From an uncultured Collinsella sp. (lineage in GTDB: Bacteria; Actinomycetota; Coriobacteriia; Coriobacteriales; Coriobacteriaceae), in the NCBI GenBank assembly GCA_900550415.1, contig URSO01000045.1, positions 1 to 19,687 of the forward strand: 19,687 bases of DNA, given 5' to 3'. Positions 1 through 7,440 of this stretch are shown piece after piece. Made by a program: the position numbers and the translations under genes. Position 1 is the stretch's first letter, and every line of letters begins with the position of its first letter. The notes under the pieces were generated by a model. The model made no database searches. It saw only the letters and a list, made by a program, of their open reading frames with translations, and was not told the origin of the DNA.

Positions 1-2
1 CG

Positions 3-776
3 CTCAACATCGCCGGCCTCGCGGTGGTTATGGTGGTGGGCGTCGACGACCCGCGCATGGGAAACGGCGGCACATACGGCTTTGGCTACGCCCTGCTGGT
101 GGGTGCTTCCTACGACGCCCCGCTTTCTGTCGGGCAGGTTCCCGCTCGACTGGCAACCATGGCCGCGGGCTTTGCGCTGTGCGCGGCGGTCTATTGGCGC
201 TGCCGCAACCGCACGGCCGAGGCCCAGGCGGCAGCGGCGGCGCGCGAAAGCGGCGAGGAGCGCCCGTATAGAACCATCGTCCAGGCCTTGGACGAGGCAT
301 CGCTGCAAAATCCCAAGACCCGCTACCATATCAGGGCGGCGTTGGGCATCTCCCTTGCATTCTTTGCGGGCGACGTGTTGGGCGTGGAGCGCCTTATGTG
401 GATGGGCTTGGTGGGGTCGAGCCTGTTGACCCCGTACGCGACGGCCGTGCGCGACCGCATCTGGTGGCGCGTGGGGTTCAGCGCGGTGGGCGTGGCGCTG
501 TTCTGCTTGGTTTACCCGGCAGCCCCGCCCCTGGTTCAAGCCGTGTTTGGCATGGTGGTGGGCATGTGCTGCGGGCTATCCGGCAAATACCACTGGACGC
601 AGGCGTTCAATACCATGGGGGCGATGCTATTGGCGCAGACCATGTTTGGCATGGGTGGGGCGGCGTTTTGGCGCATCGCGGACAGCCTGATCGCTGCGGC
701 GGTGGTGGCGGCTTTCTCGGTGGCGTTCAATCGCGGCATGAGCCGACTTGCGTCCGATGGCGAGACCGCCGTATAG
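3..776 (+). CDS. FUSC-like (fusaric acid resistance type) membrane protein, C-terminal part
   Basis: The reading frame is open to the left edge, so the protein starts before the window; the first possible internal starts (GTG at 24, ATG at 30) are not preceded by a convincing ribosome site. About 257 residues are visible. There is a hydrophobic stretch, then a charged cytoplasmic segment rich in Arg, Ala and Glu, then a second membrane block with about four hydrophobic segments containing Gly/Met-rich helices (around VFGMVVGMCCGLSGKYHW). Two membrane blocks separated by a soluble region fit FUSC/YccC-like transporters, proposed to be aromatic acid or efflux carriers. The assignment rests on overall architecture rather than on a diagnostic motif. 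It converges on hypE, with 88 bp of GC-rich dyad sequence between them. Confidence 0.65.
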   Translation, partial: LNIAGLAVVMVVGVDDPRMGNGGTYGFGYALLVGASYDAPLSVGQVPARLATMAAGFALCAAVYWRCRNRTAEAQAAAAARESGEERPYRTIVQALDEASLQNPKTRYHIRAALGISLAFFAGDVLGVERLMWMGLVGSSLLTPYATAVRDRIWWRVGFSAVGVALFCLVYPAAPPLVQAVFGMVVGMCCGLSGKYHWTQAFNTMGAMLLAQTMFGMGGAAFWRIADSLIAAAVVAAFSVAFNRGMSRLASDGETAV

Positions 777-864
777 GCTTGTTTCGAGGCGCCGGGCGCC
801 CGCGGCCGCCAGATGCGAGGGCGCACGGACGCGATGACGTGCGGGCGCGCGGCGTGCTCTCGCG

Positions 865-1908
865 CTAACAGATGCGGGGGAGCTGCTCGCCAACCAGCAT
901 ATCGAGCACGCGCGTGGAGCCCCAACCGCAGCGGACGCGAACCGTGGGGCGTGCGTCGCGCCCGGTAGAGGCCGCCTCGCAAACCTCGCCTATGATGGCG
1001 GCGTTCTCGCCGTAGCGGCTGGAGCGCATGGCGGCAAGCGCGGCGTCGGCCTCGTCCGCGGGGACAACGGCGACCATCTTTCCCTCGTTGGCAACCTGCA
1101 GCACGTCGTATCCCAGCATCTCGCAGGCGCCGCGGACCTCTGGGCGCACGGGGATGGAGTCCTCGTCCACATAGATATTCACGCCCGATGCGGCGGCGAA
1201 TTCGTTGAGGGTGCTGGCAAGGCCGCCGCGCGTGGGGTCGCGGAAGCAGCGCGCATGCGGTGCGGCGTCGAGCACGTTGTAGATGAGATGATTGAGCGGC
1301 GCGGCGTCGGACTCGATGGCGGTGGAGAACGCCAGGCCCTCGCGCTGGCTCATGATGGCGATGCCGTGATCTCCCAATGTGCCGCTGACCAGCACCTTGT
1401 CACCGGGGCGGCAGGCTGCTCCGGAGAGCTCCACGCCCGCGGGCACCTCGCCCACGCCGGCGGTGTTGATGTAGACGCCGTCCGCGCCGCCGCGCTCGAC
1501 CACCTTGGTGTCGCCCGTGATGATCGCCACGTCCGCCTCGCGCGCCGTCTCCGCCATGGTCTGCACGATCTGACGCAGCTTGTCCATGGGGTAGCCCTCT
1601 TCGAGGATAAAACCGCACGATAGGTAGCGCACGTTGGCACCCGAGGTCGCGACGTCGTTAACGGTTCCGCACACGGCGAGTCGGCCGATATTACCGCCGG
1701 GGAAGAACTGCGGCGTCACCACAAAGCTGTCGGTCGACATGGCGATGCGCCCGCTCGCGGGCAGCGCGGCGACGCCGGCATCGTTGCCCTCGAGCAGCTC
1801 GGGCGACCCAAAGGCATCCAGAAAGACCTCGTCGATGATGCGTTTCATCATCTGACCGCCAGAGCCGTGGCCCAACAGGACGGTGCTATCGGTGACACTA
1901 TGGGACAT
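865..1908 (-). CDS. hypE: NiFe hydrogenase maturation protein HypE
   Basis: HypE receives a carbamoyl group from HypF on its C-terminal cysteine and dehydrates it with ATP to a thiocyanate, which becomes a cyanide ligand of the NiFe hydrogenase iron. The 347-residue protein has the family's usual length. It shows the N-terminal LGHGSGG and the ELLEGNDAGV segment of the AIR-synthase/PurM fold, ITGDTKVVERG in the middle, FRDPTRGGLASTLNEFA further on, and the essential C-terminal PRIC ending in Cys347. The start ATG at 1908 has a GGAG about nine bases upstream. It is the last gene of the nikR-hypF-hypC-hypD-hypE group, 49 bp after hypD. Identification is firm. Confidence 0.98.
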   Translation of the reverse strand: MSHSVTDSTVLLGHGSGGQMMKRIIDEVFLDAFGSPELLEGNDAGVAALPASGRIAMSTDSFVVTPQFFPGGNIGRLAVCGTVNDVATSGANVRYLSCGFILEEGYPMDKLRQIVQTMAETAREADVAIITGDTKVVERGGADGVYINTAGVGEVPAGVELSGAACRPGDKVLVSGTLGDHGIAIMSQREGLAFSTAIESDAAPLNHLIYNVLDAAPHARCFRDPTRGGLASTLNEFAAASGVNIYVDEDSIPVRPEVRGACEMLGYDVLQVANEGKMVAVVPADEADAALAAMRSSRYGENAAIIGEVCEAASTGRDARPTVRVRCGWGSTRVLDMLVGEQLPRIC

Positions 1909-1957
1909 ATCGAAAACTCCAATCGTGGGAGATGTCAGTGCGCGGGGGGCGTTCGGG

Positions 1958-3070
1958 CTAGACTCGGTAACGGTAGTATGCCGCGCAACTGCCTTCGGAA
2001 CTCACCATGCAGGGGCCGACGGGATGCTCGGGTGTACAAGCGTGGCCGAACAGAGGACAGTCGCTCGGCGTAATGGCTCCGCGCAACACGTCGCCGCAGC
2101 GGCACCCACGTGGCTCGATTGTCGCTTCAACAGGCACGTCAAAGCGGGTGCGGGCGTCAAAGTGCGAAAACTCGGGACGAATGACGAGGCCCGAGCCGGC
2201 AATCGGCCCCAGACCGCGCCATGTGGTGTCGCACGGCTCAAACACCTGCTCGACCAGTTGGCGTGCCACGGGGTTGCCGTTCGCATTGACACCGCGGCGG
2301 TAGGCATTGTCGATCGCCGGCCTGCTCTCGACAACCATTTGGACCAGCATGCAGATGCCCTGCAGGATATCGACCGGCTCAAATCCGGTAACCACGCCCG
2401 GGGTCTTAAACTCGTCGACCAAAAAGTCAAAGGGGGTTAAGCCCGTGATGGTGGCGACGTGCCCCGGAAGGATAAAGCCGTCGATGGTGGTCTCGGGATC
2501 GTGGGCAATCGCGCGCAGCGCCGGTGGCGTGGTCTTATGGGCGCAGTAGACCGAGAAGTTCTGCAGCCCGCGCGCGTCTGCCTCCAGGATGGCGGCGGCG
2601 ATGGTGGGCGTCGTGGTCTCAAAGCCGACGCCCATAAAGATGACCGGTCGATCGGGGTTGTGTTCGGCGATATCGAGTGCATCGAGCGGGGAGTACACAA
2701 TGCGAATATCGCGCCCCGACGCCTTTTGCGCGGCGAGCGAGGTAGACGACCCGGGCACGCGCATCATGTCGCCAAAGGTGGTGATGATGGCGTCGTCCAT
2801 GTTGGAAAGCGCGATTGCGTGATCGATGTCGCGGTTGGCGGTGACGCAAACGGGGCACCCCGGGCCGCTCAGCAGCTTGAGCCCGGCCGGCATAATGGAG
2901 CGAAAGCCATAGCGGCCAATGCTCACGGTATGCGTACCGCAGACTTCCATAAGATTGATGCTGCGGTTGCCGACAAGCTCATGAATACGATCGATGAGCT
3001 CGCGAGCCAGCTTGGGGTCGCGAAATGCCGAAAAGTCGATACCGGAGCGAACCGGCTGCGCCGCCGCCAC
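1958..3070 (-). CDS. hypD: NiFe hydrogenase maturation protein HypD
   Basis: HypD is the iron-sulfur scaffold that works with HypC to build the Fe(CN)2CO unit of NiFe hydrogenase. The 370-residue protein has the diagnostic CGTHT motif (residues 44-48), GPGCPVC (69-75), and a cysteine-rich C-terminus (RGCRCGDVLRG followed by further Cys) that holds the 4Fe-4S cluster. The start is GTG at 3070; its first base is the last base of the hypC stop codon (TAGTG), so translation is probably coupled. The length is normal and all the expected cysteines are present. Confidence 0.98.
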   Translation of the reverse strand: MAAAQPVRSGIDFSAFRDPKLARELIDRIHELVGNRSINLMEVCGTHTVSIGRYGFRSIMPAGLKLLSGPGCPVCVTANRDIDHAIALSNMDDAIITTFGDMMRVPGSSTSLAAQKASGRDIRIVYSPLDALDIAEHNPDRPVIFMGVGFETTTPTIAAAILEADARGLQNFSVYCAHKTTPPALRAIAHDPETTIDGFILPGHVATITGLTPFDFLVDEFKTPGVVTGFEPVDILQGICMLVQMVVESRPAIDNAYRRGVNANGNPVARQLVEQVFEPCDTTWRGLGPIAGSGLVIRPEFSHFDARTRFDVPVEATIEPRGCRCGDVLRGAITPSDCPLFGHACTPEHPVGPCMVSSEGSCAAYYRYRV

Positions 3071-3330
3071 TAGTATGCCTCGGCCGGGTTGGTGGCGAGT
3101 TGGTCCTCTTCGGCCAGCTCGGTCATGGTATTGACGAGCTCGAGCGTTTCTTGCGCTTCCTGCTCGTCGACGATCTGGATGCCAAAGCCGGCGTGCACGA
3201 GAATATAGTCGCCTACCTGTGCCGTCGGCACGAGGCGCAGCGAAACGGGGCGCTCGATGCCCATCATGTCGACGGTCGCCTTAAGGTCGTCGTCGCGTTT
3301 GACCACTTTACCGGGAACGGCAAGGCACAT
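3070..3330 (-). CDS. hypC: NiFe hydrogenase assembly chaperone HypC
   Basis: This small chaperone carries the iron centre between HypD and the hydrogenase large subunit through its N-terminal cysteine. The 86-residue protein begins MCLAVPGKV, the family signature with essential Cys2, and continues as a small OB-like beta barrel (VGDYILVHAGFGIQIVDEQEA). The acidic tail after the conserved core is slightly longer than in short homologues. The start ATG at 3330 follows a strong AAGGGGAA site. The stop overlaps the hypD GTG by one base. A 131-bp gap holding several dyads separates it from hypF upstream. Confidence 0.97.
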   Translation of the reverse strand: MCLAVPGKVVKRDDDLKATVDMMGIERPVSLRLVPTAQVGDYILVHAGFGIQIVDEQEAQETLELVNTMTELAEEDQLATNPAEAY

Positions 3331-3376
3331 AATGTTCCCCTTTTATACGTTTTGCGCTGGACAGGCGCCTAATTAC

Positions 3377-3477
3377 CCATCAGTTGATGGTAGCGCTCGC
3401 GGGAGTCGCGAGCAAACGCGTTACACCTGTGAGACGGCGGCGCACAGGCTGGCAAAACAGCCTATCGCAACGCCGTC
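3377..3477. repeat. Cluster of three dyads in the hypF-hypC gap and hypF tail
   Basis: Three dyads lie in a row. CCATCA/TGATGG at 3377-3390 has a 2-base centre. GCTCGCG/CGCGAGC at 3395-3401 and 3407-3413 is a perfect 7-bp stem with a 5-base loop. A two-tier stem pairs GACGGCG at 3433-3439 with CGCCGTC at 3471-3477, and inside it AGGCTG at 3446-3451 with CAGCCT at 3458-3463; this one overlaps the hypF stop codon. No T-run follows any of them on the minus strand, so they are not standard intrinsic terminators. They could stabilise or process the operon mRNA, attenuate hypC, or bind a regulator; none of these is shown. Confidence 0.55.
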
Positions 3478-5915
3478 TGCGCGAGGCGAGCGCGAGCGAT
3501 GGCGGCCTGACCGTAGGCGATGCAGCCGTCGTTGGCGGGTACAGCGTGGGGGACCAAGACGGCAAGACCGGCGTCTTTGAGTTCGTGGGTAAGGAGCTGA
3601 AGCAAAAGCCGGTTCATGAACACACCGCCCGAGAGCGCGACGGTATCGAGGCCTTCGCGATCACAGATCTCGCACGCGATGTGGGTCGTAGCGTGCGTAA
3701 TGGCGATGTGAAACCCGAGGGCGAGCCGGTCGGCCGGCACGCCTGCCTCGATTCCGTTCAGAAGAGCTTCGATGAGCGGTTGGGGGTCCAAGATGGGGGA
3801 GTCGTCCGCAGACGTGAATACGCCTGTATGATTGCCGTCGAGACGAACGGGCTTACCGTCAAGCGCGCGCCAGGCGGCGGCTTCGAGTTCTATGGCGGGT
3901 TCGCCCTCGTAGGTTGCCTTGTCGCAGATGCCCAGAATCGCTGCCGCGGCATCAAAGAGACGCCCCATGCTGCTGGTACGCGGGCTGTTGATGCCGCGCT
4001 CGATCATGGTGGCTGTCACGCTGCGTGTTTGCTCGTCGAGGGTGCCCAATAGCCCCGCGGCACCCGGATGCTCGAGCAGGCCGAGCTCGCTCAGCAGGGC
4101 AAAGGCATTGCGCCGGGCATCGCGCACGGATGCGGCTCCGCCTGGCAGCGCCCAGGTGCGCAGGTGCGCGGCGCGTTCAAAATCGGCAAGGCCGGCGATA
4201 AGAAACTCACCGCCCCATATGGTGCCGTCGGTGCCGGCACCCGTACCATCGAAGGCAATACCGAGGACGCGCGCATCGGGCGCAATCCGGCCAGCGACAA
4301 TCGCCTCTGCCATTACGCTCGCGATGTGCGCATGATGATGCTGGATTTCGATTAGCGGCAGACTGTGCTCCCGTGCCCGCTCACGCGCCCACTGGCTCGA
4401 TAGATAGTTGGGATGCATGTCGCATGCCAGGGCGGCAGGCGTCAGGTCAAAGAGGTTTTCTAGACGTGCGCGGGCGGCGCTCCAGGCATCGAAGGTCGCG
4501 CCGTTTTCGACATCGCCGATATGCTGCGACACAAAACAGGCCACATGGCCGTCGGCGTCCTCGCGCGTGAGCGCGATCGTGGCTTTTTGCTGCGGCCCGC
4601 AGGCGAGCACGCAGGGTGCAGTGCCGTCGAGCGCCGGCAGCGACAACGGTTGCGGCGCATATCCGCGTGCGCGACGCACAGGCATGACGGTGCCGTCGAC
4701 CACACGTACCACGGAGTCGTCGTAGCGTGAGAGAATCGCACGGTCGTTGCCAAGTAGCGCGTCGGCGATGCCGGCGGCAACAAGATGTTCCCATGCAAGG
4801 GCATCGTCGGTCTCGATAGGTTCCTCGCTCAGGTTTCCGCTGGTCATGACCAGCGCGTGCATGCCATGCGACGAGGCAGCTGCAAGCAGCAGATGCTGAA
4901 GCGGTGTATAGGGGAGCATGACGCCGAGCTCGGGTAGATCGTGCGCGACGGATGGCGCGAGTGTAAGGCCGTCGGGGGAATCTCCCTCGCCAACAACACG
5001 GCGGCGCAGCAGCACAATGGGGCGGATGCTGCCGGCCAGTAAGTCGCGCTCGGCATCATCGACATGGCACAGGCGTTCAGTATCGGCAAGGCTGCGCACC
5101 ATAACGGCAAGCGGCTTGTTGCTGCGGCGCTTGCGACGGCGCAGCTCGACCACCGCCTGCTCATTGGCGGCGTTGCAGGCCAGATGGAATCCGCCCAGCC
5201 CCTTGATGGCGACAATACCGCCGCTGGCCAGCAGCTCGACACAGCGGTCAATAATGGCATCGCTGGTTTCGCGCGTGTTGCCGACGGCCGGCATCGCCCC
5301 CAGACCCTCGAGCCCCATGTCGCCCGCCGCCTCGCGCCAGGTAATATGTGGCCCGCAGTCAAAGCAGGCATCGGGCTGCGCATGAAAGCGCCGGTCAAGC
5401 GGGTCGCCATACTCTGCGGCGCACTCGAGGCACATAGGAAAGCAATCCATCGACGTGGCCGCTCGGTCATAAGGCAGCGATCGGATGATGGTAAAGCGCG
5501 GCCCGCAGTTGGTGCAGTTGATAAAGGGGTAGTGATAGCGACGGTCGGCGGGGTCGAACAGTTCGCGCAGGCAGTCGTCACAGGTGGCGATATCGGGGGA
5601 GATGAGCGTCGTGTGCACGGTCTGATCCTGCGACGCTACAATACGAAAGACCTGCTCATCGTCGGCATCCCAAGCGTCGGGCTCCAGGTCTGCAACAGCG
5701 ACATGCTCAACGCGGGCCGCGGCAGGCGCGTGCTCCGACAGCGCGGTGACAAATTCGTCGAGTGCCTCGACTGAAGCATGCGCCTCGATGTGCACGCCAT
5801 CGCCCGCGTTGAGCACCCAGCCGCAAATGCCATGCGCCGTAGCCTCGCGATACACAAATGGCCGCATGCCAACGCCCTGCACAATGCCCGTCTCATGAAT
5901 ATGCACATGCCGCAT
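3462..5915 (-). CDS. hypF: Carbamoyltransferase HypF
   Basis: HypF turns carbamoyl phosphate and ATP into carbamoyl-adenylate and transfers the carbamoyl group to the C-terminal cysteine of HypE. Domains in order: acylphosphatase (1-90, with VQGVGMRPFVYR at 12-23); two zinc fingers built from four CxxC pairs (C112/C115, C134/C137, C162/C165, C184/C187); a YrdC-like adenylating domain (from about 220, IVAIKGLGGFHLACNA); and a Kae1-like carbamoyltransferase domain (HHHAH at 526-530, AFDGTGAGTDGTIWGGE, ALSGGVFMN). The open frame runs 88 codons further upstream, but that part crosses the REP-like repeat and the nikR gene. ATG at 5915, preceded by GAGGGGAAG and starting the conserved acylphosphatase domain, is the real start, giving 817 residues. 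Complete and apparently functional. Confidence 0.97.
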   Translation of the reverse strand: MRHVHIHETGIVQGVGMRPFVYREATAHGICGWVLNAGDGVHIEAHASVEALDEFVTALSEHAPAAARVEHVAVADLEPDAWDADDEQVFRIVASQDQTVHTTLISPDIATCDDCLRELFDPADRRYHYPFINCTNCGPRFTIIRSLPYDRAATSMDCFPMCLECAAEYGDPLDRRFHAQPDACFDCGPHITWREAAGDMGLEGLGAMPAVGNTRETSDAIIDRCVELLASGGIVAIKGLGGFHLACNAANEQAVVELRRRKRRSNKPLAVMVRSLADTERLCHVDDAERDLLAGSIRPIVLLRRRVVGEGDSPDGLTLAPSVAHDLPELGVMLPYTPLQHLLLAAASSHGMHALVMTSGNLSEEPIETDDALAWEHLVAAGIADALLGNDRAILSRYDDSVVRVVDGTVMPVRRARGYAPQPLSLPALDGTAPCVLACGPQQKATIALTREDADGHVACFVSQHIGDVENGATFDAWSAARARLENLFDLTPAALACDMHPNYLSSQWARERAREHSLPLIEIQHHHAHIASVMAEAIVAGRIAPDARVLGIAFDGTGAGTDGTIWGGEFLIAGLADFERAAHLRTWALPGGAASVRDARRNAFALLSELGLLEHPGAAGLLGTLDEQTRSVTATMIERGINSPRTSSMGRLFDAAAAILGICDKATYEGEPAIELEAAAWRALDGKPVRLDGNHTGVFTSADDSPILDPQPLIEALLNGIEAGVPADRLALGFHIAITHATTHIACEICDREGLDTVALSGGVFMNRLLLQLLTHELKDAGLAVLVPHAVPANDGCIAYGQAAIARARLAQTALR

Positions 5916-5934
5916 GTGGCTTCCCCTCGTCAAA

Positions 5935-6015
5935 ACCGACCAAAAAGGGACAGGTTTATTTTGGTCGGTAAAACTTCTAAACCTGCCAAAACAAACCTGT
6001 CCCTTTATGGCAGGT
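5935..6015. repeat. REP-like pair of hairpins with mutually complementary loops
   Basis: The element fills the nikR-hypF gap. Unit A is the 11-bp stem ACCGACCAAAA (5935-5945) / TTTTGGTCGGT (5959-5969). Unit B is the stem ACCTGCCA (5981-5988) / TGGCAGGT (6008-6015). The loop side of A, AAAGGGACAGGTTT (5944-5957), is the exact reverse complement of AAACCTGTCCCTTT in B (5993-6006), a 14-bp match. The region can therefore fold as two hairpins with kissing loops or as one long hairpin. It is AT-rich compared with its neighbours. From memory, GGGACAGGTTTATTTT-type palindromes recur in intergenic DNA of many bacteria as REP-like repeats. Transcribed leftward, it would sit in the mRNA just before hypF. 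Confidence 0.8.
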
Positions 6016-6033
6016 GCGCTGTGGGAAATCCCG

Positions 6034-6546
6034 CTACAGCCCCAGGCTCTGCTTGGTGGCGGCGCACGTGAGCTCGCCGTGCTTAACGCCGCGCAGCCCC
6101 AGCAACCGGTCGGCCAGCTCGTAGACACGCTCGCCGCGACCCTTGAGCGCCAGAATCTCCAGGCAGTTGTGGTGATCAAGATGCACGTGCATGGTCGATA
6201 CGATCTCGTCGGTGTAGTCGTGCTGCACTTCGTCCAGACGGCGCGTCAGGTCGCCGGTATGGTGGTCGTAAATCATGGTGAGCGACCCGATAACATGCTC
6301 ATCGGGCGTACGCATCTGCTCCTTGGCGATCGAGGCGCGAATCAGGTCGCGCACGGCCTCGGAGCGGTTGGCCACGTCGCCGCGGCGCGCGATCTGCTCG
6401 TCAAAACGGCGCAGCAGGTCGTCGGGTGCGGTAACCGAAAAACGGACCAGCTCAGAGCCGGAGCCACTACAGTGGCAGCCCGCGTCACCGTCCGCCCCGT
6501 GCGGATGCTCGTGCTCGTACCCGCAGCCGTGCTCGTGTTCGGCCAC
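6034..6546 (-). CDS. nikR: Nickel-responsive regulator NikR with His/Cys-rich N-terminal extension
   Basis: NikR is a ribbon-helix-helix repressor that binds nickel through an ACT-like domain and usually shuts off nickel uptake. The ribbon-helix-helix domain is at about 31-75 (VRFSVTAPDDLLRRFDEQ, then NRSEAVRDLIR). The four residues aligned with the E. coli high-affinity nickel site (H76, H87, H89, C95) are all present at a constant offset of 33: H109, H120, H122, C128. Unusually, about 30 extra residues precede the DNA-binding domain and are packed with His and Cys (for example HEHGCGYEHEHPHG and CHC), a likely metal-binding tail. The start is GTG at 6546, one base after the stop of the upstream 82-residue gene, with no clear ribosome site, so it may rely on coupling. 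The next Met lies inside the domain, which supports the GTG start. Confidence 0.93.
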   Translation of the reverse strand: MAEHEHGCGYEHEHPHGADGDAGCHCSGSGSELVRFSVTAPDDLLRRFDEQIARRGDVANRSEAVRDLIRASIAKEQMRTPDEHVIGSLTMIYDHHTGDLTRRLDEVQHDYTDEIVSTMHVHLDHHNCLEILALKGRGERVYELADRLLGLRGVKHGELTCAATKQSLGL

Positions 6547-6547
6547 C

Positions 6548-6796
6548 TTACACCAGCTTCACGGAGCCGACGGAGTTGTGGTCGGCCTCGATGGCTTCCT
6601 CGTAGCCCTCGAGCGCGTCATGCGCCTCGTGCAACGCGGCCATGGCGGCCTCGAGCTTGGCGCCGATGCGCTCCATGTCAAAATTCTCGGTCGCATGTAG
6701 CAACTGATGGCTCCATTCGTGAGCGAGCTCGATGGTGTCGTCGACCTGTTTGACGCTCATGGCAAGCTGGCTCATGTTCATTCCAACATCATGCAT
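6548..6796 (-). CDS. Small helical protein of unknown function, first gene of the nikR-hyp group
   Basis: I do not recognise the family. The 82-residue protein is predicted to be nearly all helical, with alternating hydrophobic and acidic residues (VKQVDDTIELAHEWSHQLLH, then KLEAAMAALHEAHDALEGYEEA). It has no signal peptide or membrane segment. Several His residues (AHEWSHQLLH, LHEAHDA) could bind metal or be incidental. The start ATG at 6796 has a strong AAGGAGA six bases upstream, so the gene is very probably translated. It ends one base before the nikR start and should be co-transcribed with nikR and hypF, suggesting a role in nickel handling or hydrogenase maturation, but that is inferred from position only. 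Confidence 0.8.
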   Translation of the reverse strand: MHDVGMNMSQLAMSVKQVDDTIELAHEWSHQLLHATENFDMERIGAKLEAAMAALHEAHDALEGYEEAIEADHNSVGSVKLV

Positions 6797-6866
6797 GGGA
6801 AATCTCCTTATGCTCGGGGCAATCCAGTGGCTCAGATTCTACTACGCCCGCGCGGGGCGCTACCGC

Positions 6867-6906
6867 ATAAGAAAACGGGTGCGAGTCTGTGTGACCCGCA
6901 CCCGTT
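6867..6906 (-). terminator. Rho-independent terminator after trxA
   Basis: On the minus strand a 10-bp perfect stem, AACGGGTGCG (6897-6906) with CGCACCCGTT (6874-6883), encloses a 13-base loop and is followed directly by TTTTCTTAT. It lies about 110 bp downstream of the trxA stop and just before the start region of the next minus-strand gene, so it separates the trxA transcript from the nikR-hyp group. Confidence 0.8.
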
Positions 6907-7017
6907 CACTGGGGGCTGTTTGTGACTACCATACTATCCGTGGTTGCACTCGGTGCATCCAGAAGTCCGGCGAGTGGTGCAAAAGCGCTCATAGACGGCG
7001 GGTAAGTAACAAGCGTA

Positions 7018-7338
7018 TTACAGATGCTTCTCCAGCAGCGCCTGCAGCCTCGCCTTGGGCAGAGCGCCAACCGAGCGGTCGACCTCCTCGCCGTTCTTAA
7101 AGACGATCAGCGTGGGGATGCTCATGACGCCAAACTTCATGGCCAGGTCCTGGTTGTCGTCGACGTTGCACTTGGCCACAGCCAGCTTGCCGGCCAGCTC
7201 GTCGGCAACCTCGTCTACGATGGGCGAGAGCGAGCGGCAGGGGCCGCACCACGGTGCCCAAAAATCGACCAGCACGGGCAGGCTGTCGCTAACGACGGAA
7301 TCGAAGTTCTCGGGGGTAATCTGCTTAATGTCAGCCAT
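7018..7338 (-). CDS. trxA: Thioredoxin
   Basis: This is a cytoplasmic disulfide reductase. The 106-residue protein has the WCGPC active site (30-34), the DFWAPW lead-in, and the cis-proline loop SIPTL (Pro75), all in standard places, and has normal thioredoxin length. The frame extends 28 codons upstream, but ATG at 7338 has a near-perfect GGAGGT site and begins where thioredoxins begin. A 7-bp perfect hairpin (7357-7363 with 7367-7373, 3-base loop) lies in the 5' leader. It appears to be a single-gene transcript, ended by the terminator at 6867-6906. Confidence 0.96.
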   Translation of the reverse strand: MADIKQITPENFDSVVSDSLPVLVDFWAPWCGPCRSLSPIVDEVADELAGKLAVAKCNVDDNQDLAMKFGVMSIPTLIVFKNGEEVDRSVGALPKARLQALLEKHL

Positions 7339-7392
7339 GGTGACCTCCATAATGTGACGCGGCTTGGCCGCGTAAAACTCAGTACGACCGTG

Positions 7393-7398
7393 CTTATA
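7393..7398 (-). promoter_or_regulatory. Candidate -10 box for trxA
   Basis: On the minus strand TATAAG (five of six matches to TATAAT) lies about 55 bases upstream of the trxA ATG. No good -35 box is seen at the usual distance; TTGCTT occurs at a short spacing. The hairpin at 7357-7373 would be in the leader of this transcript. Confidence 0.35.
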
Positions 7399-7440
7399 CC
7401 CAGCCGTCCGCAAAGCAACCACTCGCAGGCGGCTCTTTTA

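Noticed and set aside
777..864. GC-rich dyads (GGCGC/GCGCC near 790 and CGCACG/CGTGCG near 821) between the FUSC-like gene and hypE as a bidirectional terminator.
   Set aside because: The stems are only five or six bases and no T-run is present, so in this GC-rich DNA they are not above background.
5916..6179. An 88-codon extension at the start of HypF.
   Set aside because: It runs through the REP-like repeat and the nikR coding sequence. The conserved acylphosphatase domain starts at the ATG at 5915, which has a good ribosome site.
6807..6871. CTTATGC and GCATAAG inverted repeat flanking the region upstream of the 82-residue gene, as a possible NikR operator.
   Set aside because: The spacing of 51 bases is far from the 16 of the known E. 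coli NikR site, and one half overlaps the terminator and the other the ribosome site. It is likely chance.
6906..6992. A 28-codon open frame on the minus strand between trxA and its terminator, starting ATG and ending right at the terminator stem.
   Set aside because: It has no ribosome binding site, a composition like non-coding DNA, and a length expected by chance.
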